Part shown: positions 46,084 through 57,784 of the stretch, piece by piece
Layout of the letters: every line of letters begins with the position of its first letter
Position numbering within the stretch: the stretch's first letter is position 1
Assembly (NCBI GenBank): GCA_004369085.1
Contig: ML210146.1
Span: forward strand, 1,364,001-1,428,000
DNA length: 64,000 bases
Reading direction: 5' to 3'
Source: Coprinopsis marcescibilis
Lineage: Eukaryota; Basidiomycota; Agaricomycetes; Agaricales; Psathyrellaceae
The notes under the pieces: model-generated
Database searches by the model: none
The model's input: only the letters and a program-made list of their open reading frames with translations
What the model was told of the DNA's origin: nothing
Position numbers and translations under genes: made by a program

Positions 46084-46872
46084 ATGCAGCTGTTGACAAC
46101 AACTCGTTATGATCCTAATCTATCCAACTATACTTGGAACAACAACTCTCCCTTCTTTCTTCTGCAATATCATTATGACCGCCTTGTAGATGCTGCCAAA
46201 AGTCATCTGTGGACAAACATACCCCTCGACTATCATTCCTTCAAATCACAGATCGAAGCTGCGGTCAGAAACAAAGGGAACAGCGCAGCAAGAGTAGGCC
46301 CTAGTCGTTGTTAAAAATCACTAGGTTCCTCTAAATTGCTGTCACCGTAGCTCCGCATTACCGTTTCGCAAACCGGCGATCTTGATGTCGCAGCAGCGCC
46401 CCTGGACACAAGCTTCGTCGACGATCCTTTCTCTCTGTCACTCGGTCCCCCGGCAGTCTCTGCGGTCTCCCTGGCCGTTCATCTCGACAGGGAGCAAACG
46501 ATGCCGTCCATATACACTTCTACCAAAACAACAAACCGGAAAGTGTACGATGACGCGAGGTCAAGGAATAGCATTCCTCCACCATCTTCGCCGGAAGGTC
46601 GATCCTGGGATGTACTCCTGTATAACCCGGAAGGCTTGGTTATGGAAACTTCTATCTGCAACGTAGCATTCTACCGGTCTGATAAATGGGTCACACCCGC
46701 AGCCACAACCGGCTGTTTGCCCGGGGTTGCTCGCAGATGGCTTCTTGAGCATAACCGAATCGTGGAAGACGTCGACCGTACCCTGACTACAAACACCCTG
46801 ACTGATGGTGAATTGATACTACTATTCAACGGATTGCAAGGCTGTCGAATAGGTAGACTACATTTGCACTAA
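46084..46872 (+). CDS. ABZ2: aminodeoxychorismate lyase-like PLP enzyme (fold type IV)
   Basis: Exons 46084-46293 and 46351-46872; 243 residues, starting MQLLTTTRYDPNLSNYTW, a usual start for fungal members. Family marks are FFLLQYHYDRLVDAA, TSTKTTNRKVYDDARSR with the PLP lysine, GLVMETSICNVAFYR with the conserved Glu, and TPAATTGCLPGVARRWLL with the phosphate-binding Thr-Thr-Gly. Enzymes of this kind release pyruvate from aminodeoxychorismate to give p-aminobenzoate for folate. A D-amino-acid or branched-chain aminotransferase is possible within the fold, but the ATTGCLPG wording favours the lyase. It is divergent from the NBR1-like gene (137 bases). Its TAA directly abuts the UTP13 stop. 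Confidence 0.85.
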
Positions 46873-49849
46873 TCAATCAATCTCCATACTATCATCATCG
46901 TCCAACCCATTCCCGAGCATCCCGTTGTCCATTTCTCCCAGAATAAAGTCCACCACATAGCTTTCTTGGAGAAGCCTCTCCATCCGGGCCAAGTGCCGTT
47001 GAGAGTAAGGAATCAACGCCTGTACCATCTCTCTCAATGGATCCCCACCAGCAGACACGTCCTTGACCTTTGTCCCTGACTGCCAAGCCTTGAGCGCATC
47101 CTCATTCTTGAAGTATTCGAGAATCTCGTCCGCCGACAGATTCTTAAAGATCGCATTTAGCACCATCTGAGCGACCGCACTTCCCTTGGCGGACGTATTC
47201 CATGTCCGGACGAATGCTAGCAGCTTGACAAAGTCGGGTCCTTCAAGAGTTCGGACCACTTGATCCAACAGCCCATTGCCAGACACCGAGTCCTTGTCGT
47301 CAGACACGGAAGAAATTACGTCTGTGAATAATTTGAGCAAACGACCAGGTTGACCCAGCGACAGAGCTAGCTGTATGGCTCGCTTGTAATCGCCCAAAGA
47401 AACGTAATTTTGGAATTCTTGATCCCTATTGTCATCTTGAGCAAAATACCACACCAAAAGAAAAAGGGAACACGTACTTGAGAATAAACTCTGCGCGTTG
47501 ATTCTCCTGTTCAACCTCTGTCTCCTCTGTGCAGTCTTCCCAAAAGGTGACCATAGAATCAGCACCGCCAGACACAATAGTTCGTTCGTCTGAACTAATG
47601 GCGAGTGCCCAGACCTACAGAACGGATGAGAACTATGTTTTCTTGACTAAACAAGCACATACCTTGTCCTCGTGGTTATCCAGCGTAGCATTGCACTCCT
47701 CATCATGAATCCCCCAAACCTTCACCAACCCATCCGATGCTGTGCTTACAAGCTGAGCACCAGCATTGAAGAAATCCACCCGAAGCACCGAATTCGTGTG
47801 TCCCTCAAAGGTCTTGATGCACGAAAAGTCATCCAGATTCCACAGCTTGACCGTCTTGTCGCCGCTTCCCGTAGCCAACACTCTGTTCGACCTGCAAAAT
47901 CGAACAGACCACACGCCACGTTTGTGCCCCTTGCATGTCCCCAAAACCTGGAGCTCTCCTCGCACAGAATTAGAACTCCGCGAATATTCGATCGCATAGA
48001 CTTTTGCTGTCCGATCTTGCGAGCCTGAAACGAGAAGCTTGTCGTTGGGCGAAACGTCTAGAGCATTGATGTCCTTTTCGTGCGCCTTGTGCGTCGTCAG
48101 ACTCTTGCACTGGACGATGTCCCCGTTTCGAGCGGTGTCCAAGCTCACTTCCGATAGATCCCACATCTTGATCGTTCGGTCTTGGCTACCCGTGAACGCG
48201 AAGCGCAGATTTTTGTTGGTTGAATCATCAGCGACTTTTGACAGTGCAACAGCACCAACACTCTCTGCGTGGCCGTTGCATACAGCGACGCAGGAATATG
48301 ACCACGATGAGCTGGCTTCGCCAATCTGGTGTGGTGCCCATATCCGCATTGACTTATCCTTGCTTCCACTGGCAAGGAACAATCCATCGACGCTTTTCTC
48401 GAGGGCCAGCACGATGTCGGTGTGGCCTTCCAACAAGCGAGCATCAAGCGTTTCCGGCGAATACACCCGAATTAACGATGAATTGGTCGCCAGTGCAAGA
48501 AGAGGTGTTTTTTCCGGGGTGTTTGAAAGAACGAACGTGGCGTCAACGATCTCATCGTTGTATCCAATCAACTGCTTCGTCAGTTGCTGTTGTTGTAATG
48601 AGTAAACCATGATATTTTGGTCGGCATGGACCGAGACCAGCGTTTCCGCCAACGGAGAATAACTGCAGAAAATGAGCCTATGACATGTCTCGAATCGTCG
48701 CTGCAACTCACAGAATGTTGACAATTTGTCTCTGCTCTTCTTCATCCTCCGTCAACTGCCTTGTCCGCTTCTCGCCCAGAGTCACGACATCCTTTTCTTC
48801 ATCTGCACCCCTCACGGTTACGACACCTTTCTGACCACCAACATAGAACCTCAGCTCATCCAGCTTTTGATGGAATGCCGAAGGGTCCTTGATGAACCCC
48901 ACAGCTTCCACTCGTTCCAGCGCCAAAATGGTCTTCACAAGCTGTGGGCCAGCTTCCACATTCTTGCCCTTGCCCGACTTTTTGCTTGGCTTTGAGGAGG
49001 CGCCGCCAGCAGGCTTCAGATCCCACAGCAACACAACCGAATCCCGACCACCGCTAACAAGCCATTTACCGTCTGGCGACACATCAAGGCCACGAGGAAC
49101 CGACACATGTCCGTCCAAAACAGCTTCGGGCTTTCCACCACCGGAAGATGTTGAAGCTCCATCTGTGAGGTTGAAGATTCGGATATGGGTGTCCACAGAT
49201 CCAGTAACGAGTCGAATTGGCCCGCTCTGTGCCACGGAGGTGGGATCTTGGGGGTAGTTGAAGGTCAAGGCGCTAACTACCCCTCCATGCCCTCTGAAGA
49301 CGTGTGTGATGTATCCATGGGCAAGATCCCACACCTTGACGATCCCGTCCGCCGAGCCTGAAGCGAGAAGGGTGGAGGTCGGATCTGCGGTGCAAACGTG
49401 AACTGGAGACTCGTGTGCTTTGGAAACTGTCCGTATAGGTTTGATTTTTTCTGTGGTGGGTCCAGAATGTGGAATTTCGTATATCTTGAGGGATAGGGAC
49501 GCTGTGAAGATAGCAAGATATTTGGAAGACGGTGTGATGCAGAGGGATGTGATATCTTCAGTATCCTAGTAGCAAGCTGAGTTTTGCGCTTTTCTTCTTC
49601 CGTAAAATGCACCTACACCAGCAAACCGACACAGCTCCCCTCCAGTGCTGATATCGGTCAATACAACCTCTTCCCCAACGCATGTTGCCAATAGCTTTCC
49701 GTCGGATGTTAGTGCCACTGGCCCAGAGGTATACAGTGGGGCAATAACGCGCGCCTTTTTAAAGCTAAAGATTGTTTGTTTTAGTCCAATGAATCCTCAG
49801 CGATAGTCACGTACGCTTTTTTGAGCTTGGGTCGTCCAGAAACTGCCAT
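46873..49849 (-). CDS. UTP13: U3 snoRNP WD40 protein UTP13
   Basis: Six exons: 49849-49815, 49764-49617, 49565-48712, 48662-47663, 47614-47478 and 47425-46873; 908 residues. It starts MAVSGRPKLKKAFKKARVIA. Two tandem WD40 propellers fill residues 25-730. GH...WD units are plain, for example LASGSADGIVKVWDL, LVSGGRDSVVLLWDL, LASGSKDKSMRIWAP, FTGSQDRTIKMWDL, LATGSGDKTVKLWNL and SDGLVKVWGI. The last 180 residues are the helical Utp13 domain (LGDYKRAIQLALSLGQPGRLLKLF; GPDFVKLLAFVRTWN; MERLLQESYVVDFI) and the chain ends in acids (DDDDSMEID). It belongs to the UTP-B complex that binds pre-18S rRNA in the nucleolus. Confidence 0.95.
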
Positions 49850-50328
49850 TTCCTCTCGACGGCGTCACTCTGACCTTTGCCAGTGCAAACTGATAACAAA
49901 TTTTTGGTACCCGGGCCGCTGCTGTATTTGGCGCAGGGAATACTTTGCGCCAAGAGCCTCGAAATCAAATAAAACATCCACATGCGCGTGTCTACACAAA
50001 GTCCGCCACATTACTAATTTAACCAGAGTCCTTGCATGTATACAGCAGAAGTAAGTAAAAATGGATGCATGGAGTAACAAGTCTTGTCGTTGATAAGTTT
50101 AAAGAGCACGCAGTGAAAAGCATGCAGCATAATGCATGAATAGGGTATTTAGTGTCCGCAAGTATGTCTGAGTCCGAGCCATTGTCTGTCCTCTAGTAAT
50201 GAACAGACAAACTATATTTCGCATATCCCCTTCGATCGATTCGAGACTCCGGTTAGCACTTATGCAAAAACGATGATAGCCTTGAGGGTACCGAACCTGT
50301 TGTTACATTTGGTCCTCACGTTTCCTTT
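49850..50328. other. intergenic: UTP13 promoter and forkhead gene terminator
   Basis: 479 bases. No coding frame with domain or splice support. AT-rich around 50000-50170. Nothing repeated. Confidence 0.4.
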
Positions 50329-51549
50329 TCACATTGACCGGTGCAGGTGATCTAATGAACGCCCAGAAAACGCATCTTCTGCCATGCACCTCCGTTTGGA
50401 TTCTTCATCGGCCAACCGTTCAGCATCCTTGCGTCGCGAGGTCTCATCCTCCAACATATCTTCCAAATCTCGTACCGCGGCCCTCGACCGCGAAACTTCC
50501 GCCTGCGCCTGAGCTAATTGCTCCGACAATCGAAGCGACACCGAAACTGCCTCTGCAGATTGGCGCCGCAAGGTATCTACCTCGGTTTGTAGACGTTCAA
50601 GGAGGGTGACTTCCGAGCTCGAGTTATTGTCCAAAGATGCGATGGGGGGGAGAGAGAACATCTGCTGGTGAGCAGGAGGTCGTGATGTATGTGCCGGATG
50701 GAACTGCGGGGGGCCATGCGAGTCGCGACCATAAGAATTTGAACTCCCGGGCATCACCTCATCCTCACTATCATACTCATCTCCGGATTCTGGTGGACCA
50801 TCGCCATACTGTGGACGTTCATCGTCTTCTCCTTCGTGAGAGGACAGAGGCGTAGAACCCCGGTCATTGGCCGATTTACTTGGCCTTCCTCTCCGTTTTG
50901 CATTCTGGACAGGCTCTGATGACGGCCCAGGTGCTTGAGGACTGGTGGGTGTGGTTGTGTGCGTGCTACCGGGCGGCCCAGCGGCCTGAACGGCTTGACT
51001 GGATGAGACAGCGGCGTTGGCATCTTTGTTGCCTCGTCCTCTTTTCCGAGGCCGCTTGGTTCCCGGGGGCGCAGCGAGATTGACAGTCCAGTAGGAACCA
51101 AATCCAGGGTCAGTCACAGGTCGAGGTTGTCGCTCGAAGAGACGATTGAGGGAGAGATGATGCCGCACTGATTGCTACAAGAGCCTTTCAGCTGACTCAC
51201 CTTGAGGAAATAAGTGAAAGGCACAAACCTTCCAAGTGGGTCCTGCGGTTTTGTAGTAAGAGTATTTCGCCTCCATAGCCGCGTAGATCTCCCGAATGGT
51301 CAGTCGTTTCCTTGGACTTCCCAGAATGGCGCAGCGAAGAATGACCGGCAGCGTATGTTGAGGACGTCCATCTGTATCTGGCAGACATGCTAGGGTGTCA
51401 GGGCAGTCTGGGTGAGGTTCATGATCGTATGTCGAAGGGCCATCCGTGCGCCGCACCCGAACCTCTCGATCTGGCTGCTGTATTTTGTGGGCGGGCGGGG
51501 GGAACAATACCGTATTAGGGCTGGGCGTGCTTGGGCTAATGAGGAACAT
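50329..51549 (-). CDS. forkhead transcription factor
   Basis: Exons 51549-51229 and 51174-50329; 388 residues. The DNA-binding domain spans about 63-150: LPVILRCAILGSPRKRLTIR, IYAAMEAKYSYYKTAG, recognition helix TWKQSVRHHLSLNRLFER (classic NSxRHNLS reads QSVRHHLS here), and wing GFGSYWTVNL. A basic block KRPRKRGRGN follows, likely a nuclear signal, then an AT-hook-like KRRGRPSK. A disordered acidic/proline region leads to a C-terminal coiled coil (about 300-370: LLERLQTEVDTLRRQ...LEDMLEDETSRRKDAERLADEE), suggesting dimerisation. It probably regulates cell-cycle, stress or developmental genes. Targets are unknown. The intron falls within the recognition helix. Confidence 0.9.
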
Positions 51550-52007
51550 TGTGACCAGTTATTAGTTGGAAGATTAGATGTGAACAAAGATGCTAACCTG
51601 TGGGATACACCGCGTGTAGTCTCTGGATTGAGGATATTTGAAAGAAAGGACATTGAGATGGTGGGCGGATGGTCGCCGACCAGTAAACCAGTCAGAAGAA
51701 CAAGTTGTGGGTCCAGTAAGTGTACCAAAATCACCGTGATCAAATCGCCCCTTTGCAAAACAAAACACAACACAAACCCACACATGACCACAGCTAATAT
51801 ATCTGAGCCTCGCTAGTTGCGACACTTGTCCGGCGAATCTTACGCGGTTAGATCGTTCATAATACATCTCGTTCGTGTTGGGAAGTCTTGAGAAGTAGTG
51901 AAATGGCTTTCGAAGCACTCAAATAAAGCAAGGATACACTGGCGTAACTAATAATAAACAATAGAAAGCTTAAAAATCAAATGGACCCTTTCCAAAACGT
52001 GCCGAAA
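51550..52007. promoter_or_regulatory. forkhead promoter and Zn2Cys6 gene 3' end
   Basis: 458 bases with no supported gene. Frames on both strands around 51570-51920 mirror each other and have no domain. Confidence 0.4.
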
Positions 52008-55000
52008 CTAAACCCCGAAGTTATGGAAATCGTACGCATAATTCAAATTCATGTCCGGCATCTGCTGATGGCTTTCTTGCGTCATTGGTACGTTTGGCAT
52101 CCAATCCAGTGGCGTCTGGGCGACGAGCGATGGATCGGAAACGGATGCTAACAAGCTTGGGTCAGGGGTCTGACCGGAATAGGAAGGCTGCGTCGATTGC
52201 GATCTTGGGCCAGGGATAGTGTTCGTAGAAACCGTGTCCTGTGCTGTGCGAGGCCACCATTCGTATCCAGGATAATATGAGGTCGAAGGCTCAATTCCCG
52301 GAAGATCGAGCCCCAGCATGTGAGCCATCATCCGAGTACTGAGATCTTGTACACCGCTGTTGTAGTTCAGATTGCTGTGGTTTGAAGTTCTGACATGTTG
52401 CGGCAGTGGAGAAGCCATAGGCTGTTGGATGTACTCTGGTTCCTTTTCCTGACTTTGCCTTTCAAAGACATACTCAGCAGGCCGTTTGTTCCTGGACTGA
52501 TAGTTTGATTCTTGAGCATATGTTATGGTGTTGTCGGTGTTACCGCCAAGATACACCCCGTTGAGAAGCTCCCATGCTCGAGCAGCGCTGGGCCACTCCA
52601 ACTATGAAGGATGTATTATTAAACCGGTATTTTCAGGAATGATTACACGCACCTCCATCTCCTTGAGAGCCATTTTGCATTGCTGTAGTCCAACGGATGC
52701 TTCAACGTTCTCCGGTCGCAAAGTCACTGTGGATACATATCAGGAGATCAGGATTCCGACTGACAAAATAAATTGACGTACATGCGAGGACATGCATGAT
52801 GCTAAATGTTATCTTTGAGTATGATTTATCGTTCGACGAGATAGGCCCAACATCACCCTGCACTCAATAGATATGAGGTCATCAGAGGTGACACCCGCTT
52901 CATGGTGAATGTTTCTCGGTATGTTGTGACTGAAATCTCTCTGTCAGAAACATAAGCAGAGCGAAGGCTAACGGATAGCTTACCTATGGAACTGATGTGA
53001 CATGCTGCACTTCGAGAAAGGTCAAACGACCGATAGCCAATGGTTGATTTCCTAACCACTCCATCCATTCTAGACTCTCATATTCAATACGTTATGCGCG
53101 GAAGCAATCAAACCACGAACCTCGTCCAGTTAGGGATGCTGCATGTCATGGAGATAGTTATACCAGCTCTTCCACTTGACAGATAGTTTCCACTCACAAG
53201 GCACGGTGAAGGATCAAAACAGCTCCCCAGTATCTAATGTGCAAACAAAGGATCGAAGGAGGTGGAGTCCCTCGACGAGAATTGGGTTCCAATTGGAGAT
53301 GTTCAGGCAATGTATGGTACCATTGGTCTAACCGGCTTTCCAGGTCTGCCAATAGCGCCTGTCTTGATTCTTTCAATGGCGGATTGATAGGATATATCTT
53401 TGACATGATTGTTCCTAATATCACCGCTTTTGAATAGAAACCAAATGGAAATGGTTATCAGAAATCTGGCTCCATCATAACCATATGGAGTACGCACATA
53501 GCCGAGCGACAGCACAGAAACTGCTCATTGCGCGCCCAGGAACTGGGTTATACATAACATGGTCGACACTCGGTAACGGGCACCAAGGTTCCCTGTCTTC
53601 CACCTAAACCAGAAACAGGTTGGCATGGTGTCTGCTTACATGCGAATGTGTACATACCGGATCGATATCTGGTAGTGGTGTGTCGTAGTCACCTTCCCGA
53701 ATCATGACAGGGCGGCCTGTAGAATCGAGGTCAATCAACTGGCTTCAGCATTAGCAATTCAGCGATTTCCGCTTACCCATATAGAAAGACCCATATCTAC
53801 GATAGTGAGTTAGTTTCCCATGATGAAGTAGAGAAGCACAGGCGTACCGATCAGCTAAGCAGCATGCCCACCAAATCTGTCGTCTTGTTTGTGTTTCTTC
53901 TGGAGTGAACAAGTCATGAGTCTTGATCTTCCACCTCGAAGAATCACAGTTCAATCCGAGGTCAAAAGCCTGTAGCAATCACGTCAGCGAAGGCACTAAA
54001 GCGATCTACCGAATTGGCAAACCATCCGTATTCCCATCCCTTCATTTACATGTATGAGCAACGATAATGAATGGGAAGTGATATAACTCGTACCAATCAA
54101 AAGCCAGCCTTGTTCCATAGACCCTAGAAAGCCAGGCATGGTAAATCATACGATATTCCCAATAACAATGGAATCCATACCAATTCCGAATTCTCTGTAT
54201 CCGAGAAGGATGAGGGCTTGGACTATCGACGGTCTCGAATTTCGAACGGTATCTATGCGTGCATGAGTTCTCCGAAAAGGGGCAACGCAAGTCAAACGCC
54301 TACTTAGAATCTTTCGAGCATCCTCCATATATTCCGAACCAGCTTCCCAAAGACTTCCGTTAGCCGAATGACCTTCTTCATCTACAAGGAAACGAGCCGC
54401 GATAGAAAACATGCACAGGAGTAAGAGAGGGGTTATTTCCTGAGTGGGTTCTGGTCGAGGTGTCGAGTGTGAAGGTGAGGGAGCATTCGCTGGTGAACTG
54501 CAACTACTATGCCAATATATCTGATTATACAGTGTACTCTTCATGAAATACTCACGAATTTTGTTTCCTTTGTAAGAGATTAGAACCATCAGTATCCCTT
54601 CAAGGGAGACAGAATACAAAGTGTCCTTACCTTGCATGAAACTCTGAAAGGAACCGGCTTTTGTGAATAATAGGGAACACGGGATGTGTATACGTGAAGT
54701 AGAGATCGATAAGAAGCTCCTGGACGTCGAGTGGGGGAAGATGCACTTCGACATCATCCACCAACTCAGACGGTATACCGAACTTGGTCGCAGGCCAGAC
54801 CCGTGCCATAGGAAGGTTCCTGAAGATGCGTCAGTATATTTTGCACTCTAACCAGAAGTATAGGTTGCGACGGACCAGATGCCTCCTTCAATACGGTCAT
54901 CTGCACGTAAACTCCTCCCGAGCAGGTGGAGGCCGCTTTGTTTACCGTGGAATCGAACCTGGTAGAGGGTTAACTACTGCGGCAGGAATTCGAACACAGT

Positions 55001-56140
55001 TGATGCCACACCTCTTTGTGTTCATCTAATGATAGCTGACCCAACTCATTCGTTGTGTGCCGAAACTCATCGTCCTCTGTCACTTGAGTCAGTAAGACAA
55101 TGAAGCACTGCGGTCAAAACCATTACCTGTGCTTGAATCCATGGTATACATGTTGCTCCAATCTGGAATCGGTTCCGGTTGGGGCGAGTTGAGGCGCCTC
55201 CTCTGAGACATCCGCCCATAAGTCCCGTCTGTAGAGTATCCACTTGCCTGTGAACTACTCGAGGGAACGGTGTTGCTAGAGAGAGTTGCTATTCGCTGAG
55301 ATAAGTTGTCTTGCCACTGTTTAGTCGGGACGACTGAGAGTCCATGATCTGCGCTGTGTCAGCTATGGTGCGGCATCGATGACCAAAGCCGACAAACCTT
55401 GGCTCGAAGAGACAATTTCGCGGGATACGCGGGATTGGCGGAGTGCTCTTGAGGGATCCCGACTGTGAGACATTTCGTTACTTTTGAGCACCGACGCGAA
55501 GAAGTCTTCTTTCGTTGATTCGACAGATTGCGTCCGACGCCCTGAAGGTCCCTAATGATACAGAAATGTTAAGATTGCATCAACGTCACGAAAGGAATAC
55601 TGACGTAGGGTCCCATTTCAACGCGCTCCAAAATTTCCCTTGCGAGGTCGTCCTGCTGCAAATCAGAGATTACACCTTGCACGCGAGGATCCGGGCATTG
55701 GAGCAGAGCTCCAAGCAGAGATTCCACCTGATGCCAGCGTTGTTCGATAGCATGGATGTATCCCTTCGGAGGACCTCGTTTGTAACTTGGGCCTGTGACA
55801 ACGTTAACGCACTGGTCTTAGCAGTAAACACAGTCAACGCACCAAGGAAGGTACAAGCTGTTAAAATAAATTAGCTTCGGTAAGGTCTCAGCAACGTAAA
55901 TGCAGATACTCACATGTATCTGCCAGAGCACAGCTCTTGCATTTCCCTTCACCCATCCTTTCACACTTGCTCTTAGTTTTCCGACATTGGTCGCATGCTT
56001 GATTCTATGTTAAACATACGAAATTGATGCGCAAGGATTTAAGACAACTTACCTCGACTACTTCTTTTGCGCGACAAATTCAAAGATTCGTCGACTTGTT
56101 GAGTTTCTTGATCAGAACCTTCGGATTCGTGAAGATCCAT
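52008..56140 (-). CDS. Zn2Cys6 fungal-specific transcription factor, 25 exons
   Basis: Twenty-five exons close in phase to 939 residues. The first are 56140-56053, 55997-55914 and 55857-55843; the last is 52601-52008. Cys 31, 34, 41, 49, 52 and 59 form C-x2-C-x6-C-x7-C-x2-C-x6-C (RACDQCRKTKSKC, GKCKSC), the binuclear zinc cluster. A linker and weak coiled coil (IEQRWHQVESLLGALLQC) lead to the fungal_trans regulatory domain: VRFHGKQSGLHLLGR, MARVWPA, LLIDLYFTYTHPVFPIIHKS, QALILLGYREFGIG, RQIWWACCLADRYGSFYMGR and EGDYDTPLPDID. The tail is Pro/Gln/Ser-rich, a likely activation region. The domain resembles XlnR/CTF1-type factors. The regulon is unknown, since the neighbours are housekeeping genes. 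Exons 3, 10, 14, 16, 20 and 23 have only 12-20 nt. Confidence 0.9.
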
Positions 56141-56394
56141 TTATACAGATGAAATAAGAGGGAAAGAGCAGGGGATGGAATCGGGAATTCGGCAGGGAAT
56201 GACGGAGGTGGATGATCGGACACGTGAGGATGCAGGACAGGAGCATTTGATCGCCTCAAGAGTAATTTGTTAATTAAAAATCTGTTGGAGTCTATCACAT
56301 CGCAGTAAATCCAATTAAATCCAAAGTAAATCCACGCGAAATAAACGATTGTTAGATTGCAGGGATATATGTACATTCTTCCCATGGTTGGTTC

Positions 56395-57600
56395 TCACTT
56401 CAGAGGGCTGAAAGAGAGCGGAGAAAGAATATAAGAGTCCATGGTCTCAGCCAACTTGGAAGTCTGGGGATTGTCAAGCATCAGTCACACATATCTTGGC
56501 CAACGTTCGAGAGCGCTAACCTTGGAGACCGTCTCTGCCCATCCATCGATTTGCCAAGCCTTCTCCCTCAGGTCCTTGCGGGCTTGCAGGTCACTGCAAA
56601 CAAGGGTTAGTCAACAGATAAGGGCCTGGACATGATGGGCACAGACGGGTATTGCCACAAATGATGTGTCTGGTGTAGTCGTCCAATTTGAGAGAACCAT
56701 GCGCCAACAGGAGCAACAAATTTGCGCCGTGCCTCGATACCGCTTCTCCTATTGATATGAACTGGGTCAGAACGACATCCGAATGTCCGGATGAGTTACG
56801 GTCATTTGGTGCAAGACGCACCAGGTTGTTTCCCACTCAAGGAGGGTGCCGGGCTTCAATTGATATGATCTTAATTCAAACAAGCCGCCCTGTGCATGCG
56901 GAGGTGCTGTTGGGAAAAAGCCAAACTCTTGATTGAGTTGACTGGAGCGAGAGTTGACAAATGGTAGCATTGTTTTGTAGGCCTCAGTATAGTCCTTGCA
57001 TACGACATTAGCAGGCGCACATTTACATTTACAACGGTTGACGACTCACTTTAGACTCTCTAATCAACTGAGTAGTCTTGTCATAACCAGCGTAGTTCTC
57101 ATATTCAAGAATGTGAAGAAAGAGGTCTTGTTCACCAACAAGCGTCTCCCAGCTCCCAGTAAGCTTCACCCCAAGCTCTGGGTCGTCCTTGATTCCAACA
57201 TAGTATCGTTCCCTGTTGAATATTAGAGGAAACGTGCTTGCTTGCGAAGTCTTTTATGGACTCACGCAGCCTTCTTGTATTCTTCGATCAGATGAGGTTT
57301 GACCCGGTGAACTGCGATTCTGAGATTGGTTCAATTGTGGGGTAGAACAGGCCAGGAGACTTGCCTTCAAATCCATGGACGTATTTCCCTCTGCCGACGA
57401 GTTTAGAATGTTGAAGAATTGCAAGCTCTCCTTCTTCTCTTGCTTCTGGGGACCCGTGTAACAATGACTGCAACCAAACTCGTTATACGTGTTAACCAGT
57501 GCATGGTGTTGAACGTTACCTGGACCGATATCAACCGCTTTCCTGCACCAGATAGAGCCCTGGAAGTCACAGAAAGGCTTCTAACGGCAGAATAAAACAT
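56395..57600 (-). CDS. NIPSNAP family mitochondrial protein
   Basis: Eight exons: 57600-57520, 57467-57365, 57311-57266, 57212-57050, 56994-56822, 56748-56647, 56593-56521 and 56463-56395; 269 residues. The N terminus MFYSAVRSLSVTSRALSGAG is basic and hydroxylated without acids, as in a mitochondrial presequence. Two ferredoxin-like NIPSNAP modules follow: VHRVKPHLIEEYKKAAERYY...TGSWETLVGEQDLFLHILEY, and FELRSYQLKPGTLLEWETTW...GAWFSQIGRLHQTHHLWQYP, the GxxFtqiGxLnqvhhlW wording of the family. Animal NIPSNAPs act as mitophagy signals that recruit NBR1/p62-type receptors, which is of interest given two such receptor genes in this window. The fungal role is not established. Intron 2 is GC-AG (GCAAGT). 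Confidence 0.9.
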
Positions 57601-57784
57601 AAGATAAACACAGGATGTAGGGAGGATGGGTGAACAGGACCCCTGTCACTCACTCAACGGTCAACGCCAATAGTGACGTAAGCGGGGTTCGAATAACAAC
57701 GACACAGCTCGGACCTTGCGATTCACAAGTGTATTCACAGCTAACAAAAGTTTCGGATACTCGCCATTGATTATAAAAGTACAT

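Noticed and set aside
54945..55000. tRNA B-box-like GGTTCGATTCC and GTTCGAATTCC
   Set aside because: The first lies in exon 8 of the Zn2Cys6 gene and encodes the conserved VRFHGK motif; the second lies in its intron. No cloverleaf could be folded.
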